This document shows, piece by piece, positions 6,979 through 14,873 of a stretch of 17,892 nucleotides of DNA. The notes below the pieces were generated by a model. The model saw only the letters and a program-made list of their open reading frames with translations, had not been told where the DNA came from and searched no databases. The position numbers were made by a program, and so were the translations under genes. The stretch's first letter is position 1. Every line of letters begins with the position of its first letter. Origin of the DNA: Alistipes sp. (lineage in GTDB: Bacteria > Bacteroidota > Bacteroidia > Bacteroidales > Rikenellaceae); contig JAGBTW010000173.1 in the NCBI GenBank assembly GCA_017631135.1, forward strand, positions 1 to 17,892, read 5' to 3'.

Positions 6979-8094
6979 ATGCAGAGGCTTCGACTTCTCG
7001 TTTATGCTCTACTTGCAACCATAGCCGTGGCATGTAATGCAGAGGGCCCTGATGTGCCCAACGCTCCCACACACATCGACTATCCCGAGATACCCAATAA
7101 CGAGATTTGGTATACGACATCCAACAAAGAGACAATCACACCCTCGTGGGCACCCTCGCTGGAGCACGCAATAGTGAGCAACACCTATGCTGATGGCAAG
7201 GGTGTGATGTGCTTCGATGGGGATATTACCGAGATAGGCCCTATGCTGTTTAGCAACAGCTACAGACTCACGAGCATAACCCTGCCTTTGAGCGTCAAGC
7301 ATATAGGCAAAGAGGCCTTTGACAATTGCACAGAGCTCAAGACAATCACCATATCGCCCTACGTCGAGAGCATAGGCAAGAGAGCATTCTATGGATGTCC
7401 AATCACGGAGTTCACACTCCCCGCAGGTGTAACGACACTCGAGGTAGCGGTGTTTGGCGCATGTCAAAAGCTTGAGAAGGTCACCCTATCCGAAGGTCTT
7501 ACCAAAATCTCAAAAAATGCATTCACAAGCTGCACAGCGCTCAAGTCGCTCAACATTCCCAAGAGTGTCGAGGAGATTGAGGCGGGAGCATTCGCTGGTT
7601 GCCGCAGCCTCGCCCAGTTCAGCGGCAAGTATGCCTCGGAGGATGGCAGATGCCTCATTAAGGACAACGCACTGATTGCGTTTGCGCCCAATGGCATTAG
7701 GAGCTACACCATCCCCAAGGGCGTTACCACCATTGGCGAAAGTGCATTTGCGCTATGCGAGAACATTGAGTTTGTCGACATCCCCACGAGCGTGACACGC
7801 ATCGAGGCCATGGCATTCAGCTACTGCTACGCCCTCGAGACCATAACCATACCCGAGAATGTGGAATATCTCGGTGCAAGGTGCTGCTTCACATCGTGCA
7901 CCCCACAGAGTGTCTACTGCATGCCCACGACACCACCCACAGCCGACAAGGGTACAGAGTCGAGCTGGCTTGCCTTTAGCTCTGCTCCCTACCCCGAGCT
8001 AACGATATATGTCCCCAAGGGGTCTGTCGAGGCCTACAAAATTTCGGCAGAATGGGAACAATTTGCAAAGAACATTGTAGGCTACGAGTTTTAG
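6979..8094 (+). CDS. BspA-type leucine-rich repeat lipoprotein
   Basis: The 371-residue product has a signal peptide ending I-A-V-A-C with Cys19, so it is likely lipidated and exported. From about residue 80 to 300 it contains tandem 23-residue leucine-rich repeats of the BspA (LRR_5) type, with the recurrent pattern I-x-x-x-A-F-x-x-C-x-x-L-x-x-I-x-I-P-x-x-V (for example I-G-K-E-A-F-D-N-C and I-S-K-N-A-F-T-S-C). The C-terminal stretch with I-Y-V-P-K-G-S and Y-K-x-S-A-E-W is the usual cap of such Bacteroidales proteins. BspA-like proteins often mediate adhesion to host proteins or other bacteria; the partner here is unknown. It is downstream of argR with a 29-nt gap and is followed by an intrinsic terminator-like hairpin. 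Confidence 0.88.
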   Translation: MQRLRLLVYALLATIAVACNAEGPDVPNAPTHIDYPEIPNNEIWYTTSNKETITPSWAPSLEHAIVSNTYADGKGVMCFDGDITEIGPMLFSNSYRLTSITLPLSVKHIGKEAFDNCTELKTITISPYVESIGKRAFYGCPITEFTLPAGVTTLEVAVFGACQKLEKVTLSEGLTKISKNAFTSCTALKSLNIPKSVEEIEAGAFAGCRSLAQFSGKYASEDGRCLIKDNALIAFAPNGIRSYTIPKGVTTIGESAFALCENIEFVDIPTSVTRIEAMAFSYCYALETITIPENVEYLGARCCFTSCTPQSVYCMPTTPPTADKGTESSWLAFSSAPYPELTIYVPKGSVEAYKISAEWEQFAKNIVGYEF

Positions 8095-8123
8095 GCAAGG
8101 CAAAATAATTTGCAGTATACAGT

Positions 8124-8160
8124 AATGGAGATGGCTAATTCAGTTTTAGTCATCTCCATT
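8124..8160 (+). terminator. Terminator-like hairpin after the argR-LRR operon
   Basis: A 15-bp stem (8124-8138 with 8146-8160, one G-U pair, 7-nt loop) starts 30 nt past the stop codon. The following TTGCTTTAT is only moderately U-rich, and a run of eight G residues lies at 8168-8175. Confidence 0.65.
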
Positions 8161-8231
8161 GCTTTATGGGGGGGGTAATAAAAGAGTAGTAGTGAGTAGG
8201 CGCGAGCAAGCTCGCTTGGGGCTAGTAGAGA

Positions 8232-8325
8232 GAGTTTAGGGAAATTAAGGAGGTTAAGGAGATTAGTGTTTTCTTATAGAAGTAGTCTCCTTAAATTCTT
8301 TAATTTCACTAAATTCACTAAACTC
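8232..8325. repeat. Second inverted repeat built of 9-nt units
   Basis: The left arm has four 9-nt units (8232-8267: GAGTTTAGG, GAAATTAAG, GAGGTTAAG, GAGATTAGT). The right arm has four more (8290-8325: CTTAAATTC, TTTAATTTC, ACTAAATTC, ACTAAACTC) that read as an imperfect reverse complement. The arms are separated by about 22 nt. The design is the same as at 1479-1609, although the unit sequence differs. No coding function is seen in this 519-nt gene-free stretch. Confidence 0.7.
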
Positions 8326-8372
8326 ATAATACCTCCACTTTCATTAGCGCTACAACCCAGATTTTCCTTTTA

Positions 8373-8408
8373 GAACCCTTCGAACCCTTCGAACTCTTTG
8401 AACCCTTC
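8373..8408. repeat. Direct tandem repeat, four copies of a 9-nt unit
   Basis: Four head-to-tail units are present: GAACCCTTC (8373-8381 and 8382-8390), GAACTCTTT (8391-8399) and GAACCCTTC (8400-8408). It shares the 9-nt period with the neighbouring inverted repeats but not their sequence. Replication slippage would readily change the copy number. Confidence 0.8.
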
Positions 8409-8442
8409 AAAAAAACTTCCCTCCATTAGCCCCACGACTCCA

Positions 8443-8486
8443 ATTTCTTGTCAGAGTGGTGCAGATGCGCCGCTATCACAAGAAAT
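8443..8486. other. Structured intergenic element C (minimal form of A/B)
   Basis: This 44-nt hairpin has outer arms ATTTCTTGT (8443-8451) and ACAAGAAAT (8478-8486), the CAG/ATC internal loop (8452-8454 and 8475-8477), an 8-bp inner stem AGTGGTGC/GCGCCGCT with two G-U wobbles on the plus strand, and an AGAT loop. GTCAGAGTGGTGC is identical to element A, and GCGCCGCTATCAC differs from A at one base. It lacks the central hairpin of A and B. Two bases separate it from element B. Confidence 0.7.
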
Positions 8487-8488
8487 CC

Positions 8489-8615
8489 AATTTCGCATCA
8501 GAAGTGGTCAGGCTTGGTCTCGACATGAAAAAGCTCCGGATGGATAGTACTTTTCGTACATTCCATTCGGAGCTTTGATTGAGAGGCCGAGAATGGCCTC
8601 TTATCATGCGAAATT
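8489..8615. other. Structured intergenic element B (3' of the M16 peptidase gene)
   Basis: Outer arms AATTTCGCAT (8489-8498) and ATGCGAAATT (8606-8615) are perfect complements. They are followed by the CAG/ATC internal loop (8499-8501 and 8603-8605), an inner stem AAGTGGTCA/TGGCCTCTT (8502-8510 and 8594-8602), and a central hairpin (8530-8550 with 8556-8576, loop TTTTC). On the minus strand the central hairpin ends in T5, so it may terminate the peptidase transcript. The outer arm enters the TAA stop codon of that gene, as in element A. Element A shares CGGATGG/CCATTCG and the CTTTG-ATTGAG linker. Confidence 0.72.
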
Positions 8616-11436
8616 AACGCTCGGGGCGCATTACTACAAGAGTACGGTTACCATCGTCGAGGAGCTTCTTGGCCATTGCCTGAACATCCTCAAGGGTGAT
8701 GCTCTCGAGGATACCGAGGTACTCCTCCTTATAGTTGTAACCCTCCTCGTACCAACGGTCGATAGCTGACATCCAGCCGCTGTTGTTCTCGAGAACGTTA
8801 GCGTAGTTCTTCTGGAGGAACTCCTTTGACTTTGCGATGTCGTCAGCGAGAGGACCGTTCTCGGCAATCTTTGCAATCTCTGCGTCGCAGATGTCGATAA
8901 GCTCGTCAGCAAGCTGCTCGTTGGTGTCGAACACAATGATTGCCATGTACTTCTCTACGGGGTACTTGTTGATACCACCCTGTACGTGTACGCCGTATGT
9001 ACCACCCTTCTCCTCGCGGATAGATACCATATAGCGTGAGTCGAGGGCGCGTGTGAGGAGGTCGAGAACGAGACGGTTCTTTGCGTTATCCTCGATGTCG
9101 CCAGAGAATGTGAGGTATACAGATACCTTGGGCTGCTGCATAGCTACGCGGAAGTCGTTAGTAACCTCGCCTACTGCTGTGCGTACGCCATCGTCAACAA
9201 CTGCATACTCAACCTTCTTTGAAGTGGGGAGTGAGCCGAGATACTTCTCAACGAGAGGCTTCAAAGTGTTGAGATCCACGTTACCAGCGATAACGAAGCG
9301 GAAGTCATCAGCGTAAGAGAAGAGCTGGCTGTGTACGCTTACCAAAGTCTCGAGGTTGAGTGACTCGATCTGTGCTGATGATGTCACCTGACGACGAGGA
9401 TGGTTCTGGTAGAGGGTCTCTGTAAATGCCTTACCCATGAGGTAGCTGGGGTCAGACTCCATGTTACGGAAGTAGGGAACATACATGTTCTTCAAGTTCT
9501 GAAGGTCAGTCTCATCGAAGCGAGGAGCTGTGAAGTTGAGGTACATGAGCTGGAGGATGGTCTCGATATCCTTGGGTGAGCCACCTGCGTTAACGCTGTG
9601 CTCATACTCGCTTACACCTACAGAAGCGTATGCGCTCTTACCAGAGAGCTGCTTTGCAAGCTCCGTAGCAGAGAACTTGCTGATACCTGACTGCTGCATA
9701 ACCATGGGGAGGTAGTCACCGTGGAAGTAGTCAGCATCGTTCAACATAGACTTACCGCCCTTTGCCGAAGCAGAGATGATAACCTCGTCAGCCTTCAATG
9801 TAGAGGGGCGAACAACAACCTTGATGCCGTTCTTCAAAGTCCACTCTGTGTAACCAAGTGACTCGTTGGTCTCAACATTAGCAACCTTTGCACCCTTGAA
9901 CTTCTGTGCGGGGTCTACGAGGGGCTCGATAACTGTGTTATCCTCGTAAGGTGCAATCTCCGAAGCCTCAACCTCGGCGATGATAGCCAAGAGTTGCTCC
10001 TCTGTGGGGATTACAACGTCCTCCTTCTTGGGTGAGCGAGCGAGGATCACAAGGTTCTTGTTAGGTGTAGCCATCTGTGCATACGCCTCGTTAACCTGCT
10101 CAACAGTGAGGCTGTTGATGAACATCTGGTCGAGCTGCCACTCTGTCTCTGCGTCCATCATAGGTGAGCCATCAGCATAGTTGTCGAGGTAGCGCTGTGC
10201 GTACTCTGCGTTGCTTACGTCGTTGCGGTTTGTGTAGCTACGCTCTGCCCAGCGGAGAATCTCCTGCTTTGCACGCTCAAACTCACCAGCTGTGAAGCCA
10301 TAGCGACGCATGCGCTCCATCTCGGTGTACATAGCGCGGAAAGCCTCGTCGATGCGACCCTCGTGAGCTGTTGCAGAGAACATTGTAGACTCCATTGTGG
10401 GGCAGATGCCGATGCTACCCTCGCTCATGCCACCGCCGAGGAAAGGTGCGTTAGCAGACTTTGAAATATCCTCGAAGCGCTCGTTCATCATGATAGATAC
10501 GAATGACTTGATGAGGTTGAATGAGTAGCCTACGATAGTGTTGTTGTACTCCTTGGGAAGAGCATCGCGACGTGCGAACATCATGACGCTTGACTGTGTC
10601 ATCTCGGGATCAGAGAAGATAGAGACGATAGGCTGCTCTGTTGCAGGAACGTAGTGCATAACCTTCTGTGCTGCATCTGCAGGTGAAGCGGGGATGTCAG
10701 CCATGAGGGTCTTAATCTTTGACTCAACCTGGTCTACGTCGATGTCACCAACGATAACCAAAGCCTGCAACTCGGGGCGATACCACTTCTTGTAGAAGTT
10801 AACCAATGCCTCCTGGTCGAAAGACTTCAGGCCATCGAGGTAACCGATAAGGTTGCGGTGCTCGTAGAGAGTGCCCTTGAAGAGGTTACGAATCATGTCG
10901 TTCTGTGCACGGAGGCTTGCGCCATCGCGTGTACGGAGCTCCTCCATGATAACGCCACGCTCCGAGTCAATCTCCTCGGGCTGCAAAGCGATGAACTGTG
11001 ACCAGTCGTGGAGGATAAGAAGAGCGAGGTCTACGTTCTCCTCGGTTACGGGGAGGTCCATCACCATGTACTGTGTGCAGTCCCATGAAGTGAAGGCGTT
11101 GAGGTTGTTACCAAACTGAACACCGATAGTCTCGAGCTTCTCGATAATCTGCTTGTCGGGGAGGTTCTTGGTACCATTGAAGGCCATGTGCTCGAGGAAG
11201 TGAGCAAGACCCTGCTGGTCGTCATCCTCCTGGATAGCACCTACATCGTGGTAGATGTAGAAGCTTGCCTGGCCCTTAGGCTTCTCGTTGTGGCGAATGT
11301 AGTAGGTCATGCCATTGTCGAGCTTGCCTACACGTACTTCAGGATCAAGAGGCAACTGCATCTCTGAGGGATCCTGCGCACAAATGCTCGCGATACCTAC
11401 GAAGAGGGCTACGAGCGAAAAAAGCATTTTTCTCAT
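8614..11436 (-). CDS. M16-family zinc metallopeptidase, two-domain periplasmic form
   Basis: The 940-residue protein has a cleavable-looking signal peptide (M-R-K-M-L-F to about I-C-A-Q, residues 1-21), placing it in the periplasm or outer envelope. The inverted zinc site H-F-L-E-H is at 79-83, with the third-ligand region S-E-R-G-V-I-M-E-E at 158-166, so the N-terminal half should be catalytic. The C-terminal half is the related inactive half, with an R-E-E-K-G-G-T-Y-G segment typical of the substrate-binding R/Y pair. Length and layout match the large M16 (pitrilysin/insulinase-like) peptidases common in Bacteroidales, which degrade peptides. Specificity cannot be read. The gene appears monocistronic, with its own promoter at 11518-11525 and element B at its 3' end. 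Confidence 0.94.
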   Translation of the reverse strand: MRKMLFSLVALFVGIASICAQDPSEMQLPLDPEVRVGKLDNGMTYYIRHNEKPKGQASFYIYHDVGAIQEDDDQQGLAHFLEHMAFNGTKNLPDKQIIEKLETIGVQFGNNLNAFTSWDCTQYMVMDLPVTEENVDLALLILHDWSQFIALQPEEIDSERGVIMEELRTRDGASLRAQNDMIRNLFKGTLYEHRNLIGYLDGLKSFDQEALVNFYKKWYRPELQALVIVGDIDVDQVESKIKTLMADIPASPADAAQKVMHYVPATEQPIVSIFSDPEMTQSSVMMFARRDALPKEYNNTIVGYSFNLIKSFVSIMMNERFEDISKSANAPFLGGGMSEGSIGICPTMESTMFSATAHEGRIDEAFRAMYTEMERMRRYGFTAGEFERAKQEILRWAERSYTNRNDVSNAEYAQRYLDNYADGSPMMDAETEWQLDQMFINSLTVEQVNEAYAQMATPNKNLVILARSPKKEDVVIPTEEQLLAIIAEVEASEIAPYEDNTVIEPLVDPAQKFKGAKVANVETNESLGYTEWTLKNGIKVVVRPSTLKADEVIISASAKGGKSMLNDADYFHGDYLPMVMQQSGISKFSATELAKQLSGKSAYASVGVSEYEHSVNAGGSPKDIETILQLMYLNFTAPRFDETDLQNLKNMYVPYFRNMESDPSYLMGKAFTETLYQNHPRRQVTSSAQIESLNLETLVSVHSQLFSYADDFRFVIAGNVDLNTLKPLVEKYLGSLPTSKKVEYAVVDDGVRTAVGEVTNDFRVAMQQPKVSVYLTFSGDIEDNAKNRLVLDLLTRALDSRYMVSIREEKGGTYGVHVQGGINKYPVEKYMAIIVFDTNEQLADELIDICDAEIAKIAENGPLADDIAKSKEFLQKNYANVLENNSGWMSAIDRWYEEGYNYKEEYLGILESITLEDVQAMAKKLLDDGNRTLVVMRPER

Positions 11437-11517
11437 ACGGTTGATATTTAAGTTAATTAAAAATTAATTTTCTGCACTATCGTCATACCGCACACTTATT
11501 TACGGTAATAATCCACG

Positions 11518-11525
11518 CAAATATA
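11518..11525 (-). promoter_or_regulatory. -7 box of the M16 peptidase promoter
   Basis: On the minus strand this reads TATATTTG, matching TAnnTTTG, with a leader of about 75 nt. No clear TTG is visible 19-20 bp upstream. The surrounding 11437-11716 stretch is AT-rich and contains no gene. Confidence 0.5.
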
Positions 11526-11659
11526 CTATTTTTTTGTCTAAATAGATACTTTATATCTATATTTTTTTCTTATTGAACAATAAATATTACATATAGAGTA
11601 ATCCACGAACAACTAACGATGGCAACAAGACTTTATTATTAACGATATAATAAAACATT

Positions 11660-11692
11660 AAAGACCAAAACCTTACAACAGCCTTGGTCTTT
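11660..11692 (-). terminator. Terminator of the sigma factor operon
   Basis: AAAGACCAA (11660-11668) and TTGGTCTTT (11684-11692) are perfect 9-bp complements with a 15-nt loop. On the minus strand the stem is followed by AATGTTTTATTAT, which is U-rich. A second AT-only hairpin (11632-11639 with 11647-11654) lies just beyond. Confidence 0.75.
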
Positions 11693-11716
11693 AACCTCTT
11701 GCTTTAAGGAGAGGGG

Positions 11717-12298
11717 TTACTCCTCGCGCTTTAGGTCGCGCGTTGCTTTGATAATCTCGTTGGCAGTGCGTTGTGCCTTAACCAGGCTATGGACTCCAAA
11801 GGCAAGACCGATAGCGAAACCCACCGCGCCGCCAATCATAACGGGGAGATTCTCCGCCTTCAAGATGTCGTAGGCCAGCAGACCACCCCACACCAAAACA
11901 AAGGGAATCGAGAAGTATAGCCACTTGATATTCATACGCTTGTAGCGAACCATGGTCTCGGCAATCTCTACAATGGAGTAGCGCGAGAAGTACTCATCGC
12001 GCAGACCCTTGCATGTATGCCATTCGGTGATAGCTGCAACAATAAGGAACACCGCAGCCGCATAGCCATAAATAGAGTTAAAGCCAAGGAACCCGATTGA
12101 CCAAATCATATATGGCGCAAAGAGCAAAGCTATAACGATGAAGAATATGCTGCGGCGCAAGAGTTTATTCGCCTTCTCGGACATAATTCTTCGCATCATG
12201 CGCTCGGTAATTATACGCTCCGAATTGAGCATATCCTTAAGCTTCGCAAGCTGGTCGCGCATATCGTCAAGTTCCTGATAATCTGTATGGTTTTTCAT
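11717..12298 (-). CDS. Four-helix membrane protein encoded with an ECF sigma factor; possible anti-sigma factor
   Basis: I do not recognise a named family. The 193 residues start with a charged, coiled-coil-like cytoplasmic segment (1-48, rich in E, K, R and M), followed by four predicted membrane helices at about 49-69, 75-92, 125-145 and 152-170 and a short basic/acidic tail ending K-R-E-E. The ATG at 12298 lies 11 nt after the sigma factor stop, so the two genes are almost certainly co-transcribed. That position is where anti-sigma factors usually sit, and the N-terminal helix could bind the sigma factor, but the typical zinc-binding H-x-x-x-C-x-x-C motif is absent. It could also simply be a target of the sigma factor. 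A terminator follows the gene. Confidence 0.7.
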   Translation of the reverse strand: MKNHTDYQELDDMRDQLAKLKDMLNSERIITERMMRRIMSEKANKLLRRSIFFIVIALLFAPYMIWSIGFLGFNSIYGYAAAVFLIVAAITEWHTCKGLRDEYFSRYSIVEIAETMVRYKRMNIKWLYFSIPFVLVWGGLLAYDILKAENLPVMIGGAVGFAIGLAFGVHSLVKAQRTANEIIKATRDLKREE

Positions 12299-12309
12299 AT
12301 CATGCTATG

Positions 12310-12789
12310 TTATTCGTTAGACATATTTTTGAGTTGCTCCTTTATGCGGTAGAGCTTCACCGAGACATTCTTCACCGATATACCGACAATAGCAGCAATC
12401 TCCTCATAGCTCATATTCTCGAGCCACAACATAACAATCGCTCTATCAAAGGGCTGAAGCCTATGTATGCGCCTATGAAGCATCTGCATCTGACGGCTAT
12501 CACCATCCTCGGCGGTATAGAGGTCGCGACTCATATCAAGTTTTAGCGACGACGAGCGACGCTTACTGCGCTCCATTGAGATGCAGGTATTAAGACTGAT
12601 ACGCCAAATCCATGTTCTTATATTGCTACGTTGCTCAAAGCCATCGAAGCCATGCCACAGCTTGATAAGCACCTCTTGAAAGAGATCATCAGCCTCATCG
12701 CCACACTTGGCAAACATAAAGCACACGGAGTAGATTGTGCTACGATGTTCGCGAACGATATTCGTAAATTCCTTTTCTTTTTCTGTCAT
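12310..12789 (-). CDS. ECF-type RNA polymerase sigma factor
   Basis: The 159-residue protein has the two domains of extracytoplasmic-function sigma factors. Region 2 lies at about 10-75, with D-E-A-D-D-L-F-Q-E-V at 31-40 and R-T-W-I-W-R-I-S-L-N-T at 58-68, and binds core polymerase and the -10 region. Region 4 lies at about 103-155, with L-Q-P-F-D-R-A-I-V at 111-119 and the helix-turn-helix S-Y-E-E-I-A-A-I-V-G-I-S at 127-138. The ATG at 12789 fits the family start. It is co-transcribed with the membrane protein downstream. Autoregulation is common for ECF factors, but the only upstream motif I see is a housekeeping-type -7 box. Confidence 0.93.
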   Translation of the reverse strand: MTEKEKEFTNIVREHRSTIYSVCFMFAKCGDEADDLFQEVLIKLWHGFDGFEQRSNIRTWIWRISLNTCISMERSKRRSSSLKLDMSRDLYTAEDGDSRQMQMLHRRIHRLQPFDRAIVMLWLENMSYEEIAAIVGISVKNVSVKLYRIKEQLKNMSNE

Positions 12790-12862
12790 TGTCTATAGTT
12801 TGTTTAATAGGTCTTTGTTACATCCTTTTACTCGTTAGACGCACAACACCCTATGTTTACTA

Positions 12863-12870
12863 CAAAGATA
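12863..12870 (-). promoter_or_regulatory. -7 box upstream of the ECF sigma factor gene
   Basis: On the minus strand this reads TATCTTTG. It lies about 75 nt before the ATG at 12789; the upstream A/T run has no clear TTG. The 12790-12996 spacer holds divergent promoters and no gene. Confidence 0.45.
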
Positions 12871-12945
12871 CGAAAAAAAATTTTTTCTGCCGAGTTTTCT
12901 GAGGGCTATGTATGGTCTATTAGCCTCTTTTCGCCATTCGTAGTT

Positions 12946-12976
12946 TTGCGTTTTAGAGGAATAATTCATATCTTTG
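12946..12976 (+). promoter_or_regulatory. Promoter of the thioesterase-glycosyltransferase operon
   Basis: TTG (12946-12948) is followed after 20 bp by TATCTTTG (12969-12976), and the ATG lies 20 bp further on at 12997. Both boxes match the Bacteroidetes consensus. Confidence 0.65.
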
Positions 12977-12996
12977 CATATAAATAGATTAAGACT

Positions 12997-13722
12997 ATGG
13001 CAGAGATTACAACTTATAAATATCGCGTGGAGCCACAAGATGTGGATTTTACACTGCGTGCTTCGGCAAGTTCTATTGTCAACTATATGCTAAACGTCGC
13101 GGGAAGCGACGCCCACAACAAGGGCTTCGGTGTGGAGGTCCTGCAGGATAGCTCATTGACATGGGTGCTCATGCGCTTCGCAGTGGAGATAGAGAGCCGC
13201 CCCGAGCAGTACACCGACATAGAGATTGACACCTGGATTAGCGACTTCAACCGCCTCGCCTCAACGCGTAACTTCCGCATGCGCATCGGCGACAAGGTCA
13301 TAGCCTCGGGCGTATCGCAGTGGTGCGTGCTCAACATGGAGACTCGCCAGGCAGCGGATATGTCTATGATGAAGGAGGCGCACGACAGATTTATCGTTGC
13401 GGAGCCATCGCCCATCGCTGCCCCCGCGCGCCTACGCCCCATAGAGGCTGCGGCATCTATTTCGCGCCCCGTGGTATATAGCGACATCGACTTTAACCGC
13501 CACATGAACACACTGCGCTATGTAGACCTCATCTTCGACACTCTCCCCTTGGAGAAGTTCGAGAGTGGTGACGCCATGCGTCTTGATATCAACTTCTTGG
13601 CCGAGGCACGCTATGGCGAGGTTGTGTCGGTTGGTTATCTCGACACCGAGGGTGCTCGCCAGTTTGAGATTACGTCAGACGCCGACAAAGTGTTGTGCCG
13701 CGCAAAGATAGAATTCAAATAG
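12997..13722 (+). CDS. Acyl-ACP thioesterase
   Basis: The 241-residue protein matches the FatA/FatB-like acyl-[acyl-carrier-protein] thioesterase family, which hydrolyses acyl-ACP to free fatty acid and ACP in the cytosol. It has two hot-dog halves. The N-terminal half contains V-N-Y-M-L-N-V-A-G-x-D-A-H, T-W-V-L-M-R-F and the W-I-S-D-F-N-R segment. The C-terminal half carries S-D-I-D-F-N-R-H-M-N-T-x-R-Y at 162-175, where N167 and H169 correspond to the catalytic N-x-H; E203 is a candidate third residue. The ATG at 12997 fits the family start. The glycosyltransferase gene begins 8 nt after the stop, so they form an operon. Chain length specificity cannot be read. Confidence 0.9.
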   Translation: MAEITTYKYRVEPQDVDFTLRASASSIVNYMLNVAGSDAHNKGFGVEVLQDSSLTWVLMRFAVEIESRPEQYTDIEIDTWISDFNRLASTRNFRMRIGDKVIASGVSQWCVLNMETRQAADMSMMKEAHDRFIVAEPSPIAAPARLRPIEAAASISRPVVYSDIDFNRHMNTLRYVDLIFDTLPLEKFESGDAMRLDINFLAEARYGEVVSVGYLDTEGARQFEITSDADKVLCRAKIEFK

Positions 13723-13730
13723 ACAACTAT

Positions 13731-14873
13731 ATGGCAGACAAAAGGTTAAAGATAGCAATCGTAGGTCCTGCACACCCATACCGCGGAGGCTTGGCATCCA
13801 TCATGGAGACCATGGCACGCGAGTATCAGTCGCGCGGCTACGAGGTACATATCCTCACCTTCACGCTGCAATACCCCTCGTTCCTCTTTCCTGGAAAGAG
13901 CCAAACCGTAGATACTCCCCCACCCGCCGACCTCGACATACGTCGCAGAGTCTCGACCATAAATCCGCTGTCGTGGTGGAGCGTGGGTCGCGAGCTCTGC
14001 AAGATGCGTCCCGACATCGTGCTGATGAAGTATTGGACACCCTTTATGGCTCCGTGCTTCGGCACTATTGCGCGCCTTGCACGCAAGAACAAACACACGA
14101 AGGTTATCTGCCAGATTGATAATGTCGAGCCACACGAGCACCACATAACCGACAAGCCCTTCAACCGCTACTACCTCGGCTCGGTGGATGGTTTCGTCTA
14201 TATGTCGGAGCAGGTGCACGAGGAGTTAAAGGCTTACACATCAGTGCCTATGCGCTTCTCACCACATCCCATGTTCGAGCACTTCGGCTCGCGTGTGGAG
14301 CGCGGTGAGGCATGCGCAAAGTTAGGCATTGACCCCACGCAAAGATACGCTATGTTCTTCGGACTAATACGCGACTACAAGGGTCTCGACACACTGCTTG
14401 ACGCTTGGAGCGAGTTTAGGCGCAAAGGAATAAAATTGCTTATCGCGGGTGAGTTTTACGCCTCACGAGAGAAATATATCGCTCACATTGAACGACTTGG
14501 ATTAAAAGATGAAGTTATTTTACACGACTTCTTCGTGCCTGATAGTGATGTACGCTACTACTTCTCGGCAGCCGACTGCGTGGTGCTACCCTATAAGACT
14601 GCGACACAGAGCGGCGTGACACAGATATGCTACAACTTCTGCACCCCCGTTATCGTCACACGCGTGGGTGGCTTGGCGGAGATTGTCCCCGACGGTAAGG
14701 TGGGTTATGTCTGCGACCCCACAGCCGAGGGTGTGCGCGACGCCTTGGAGCGCATCTTCGAGGGGGACCGCATAGCGGAGTTTGCCAACAACATGACGGA
14801 GGAGCGCAAGCGCTTCTCGTGGAGTGCTATGTGTGACGAGATTGAGGCGGTTTACCGCTCATTAGTCGAGTAG
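13731..14873 (+). CDS. GT4-like family glycosyltransferase (GT-B fold)
   Basis: The start is taken as the ATG at 13731, 8 nt after the thioesterase stop; the frame extends upstream into that gene without a better start. The 380-residue protein has a GT-B layout. The N-terminal Rossmann half begins K-I-A-I-V-G-P-x-H-P-Y-R-G-G at 7-20 and has A-S-I-M-E-T-M-A-R-E-Y-Q-S-R-G. The C-terminal half has M-F-F-G-L-I-R-D-Y-K-G-L-D-T-L-L at 208-223, L-L-I-A-G-E at 236-241 and the donor-binding stretch L-P-Y-K-T-A-T-Q-S-G-V at 286-296 plus G-G-L-A-E-I-V-P-D-G at 313-322. It likely transfers a sugar from a nucleotide donor to a glycolipid or glycan; donor and acceptor are unknown. It overlaps the acyl-CoA reductase gene by 12 bp, tail to tail. 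Confidence 0.88.
   Translation: MADKRLKIAIVGPAHPYRGGLASIMETMAREYQSRGYEVHILTFTLQYPSFLFPGKSQTVDTPPPADLDIRRRVSTINPLSWWSVGRELCKMRPDIVLMKYWTPFMAPCFGTIARLARKNKHTKVICQIDNVEPHEHHITDKPFNRYYLGSVDGFVYMSEQVHEELKAYTSVPMRFSPHPMFEHFGSRVERGEACAKLGIDPTQRYAMFFGLIRDYKGLDTLLDAWSEFRRKGIKLLIAGEFYASREKYIAHIERLGLKDEVILHDFFVPDSDVRYYFSAADCVVLPYKTATQSGVTQICYNFCTPVIVTRVGGLAEIVPDGKVGYVCDPTAEGVRDALERIFEGDRIAEFANNMTEERKRFSWSAMCDEIEAVYRSLVE

Noticed and set aside
8443..8615. Integron attC sites or insertion sequence ends
   Set aside because: The folded, mismatched arms recall attC and MITEs, but the attC core GTTRRRY/RYYYAAC motifs are absent and there is no integrase or transposase. A MITE/REP origin remains possible and is noted in the findings.
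11619..11642. Seven-codon mini-ORF (M-A-T-R-L-Y-Y) as a leader peptide
   Set aside because: It is on the plus strand with no plus-strand gene downstream to regulate, and such a short ORF is expected by chance.
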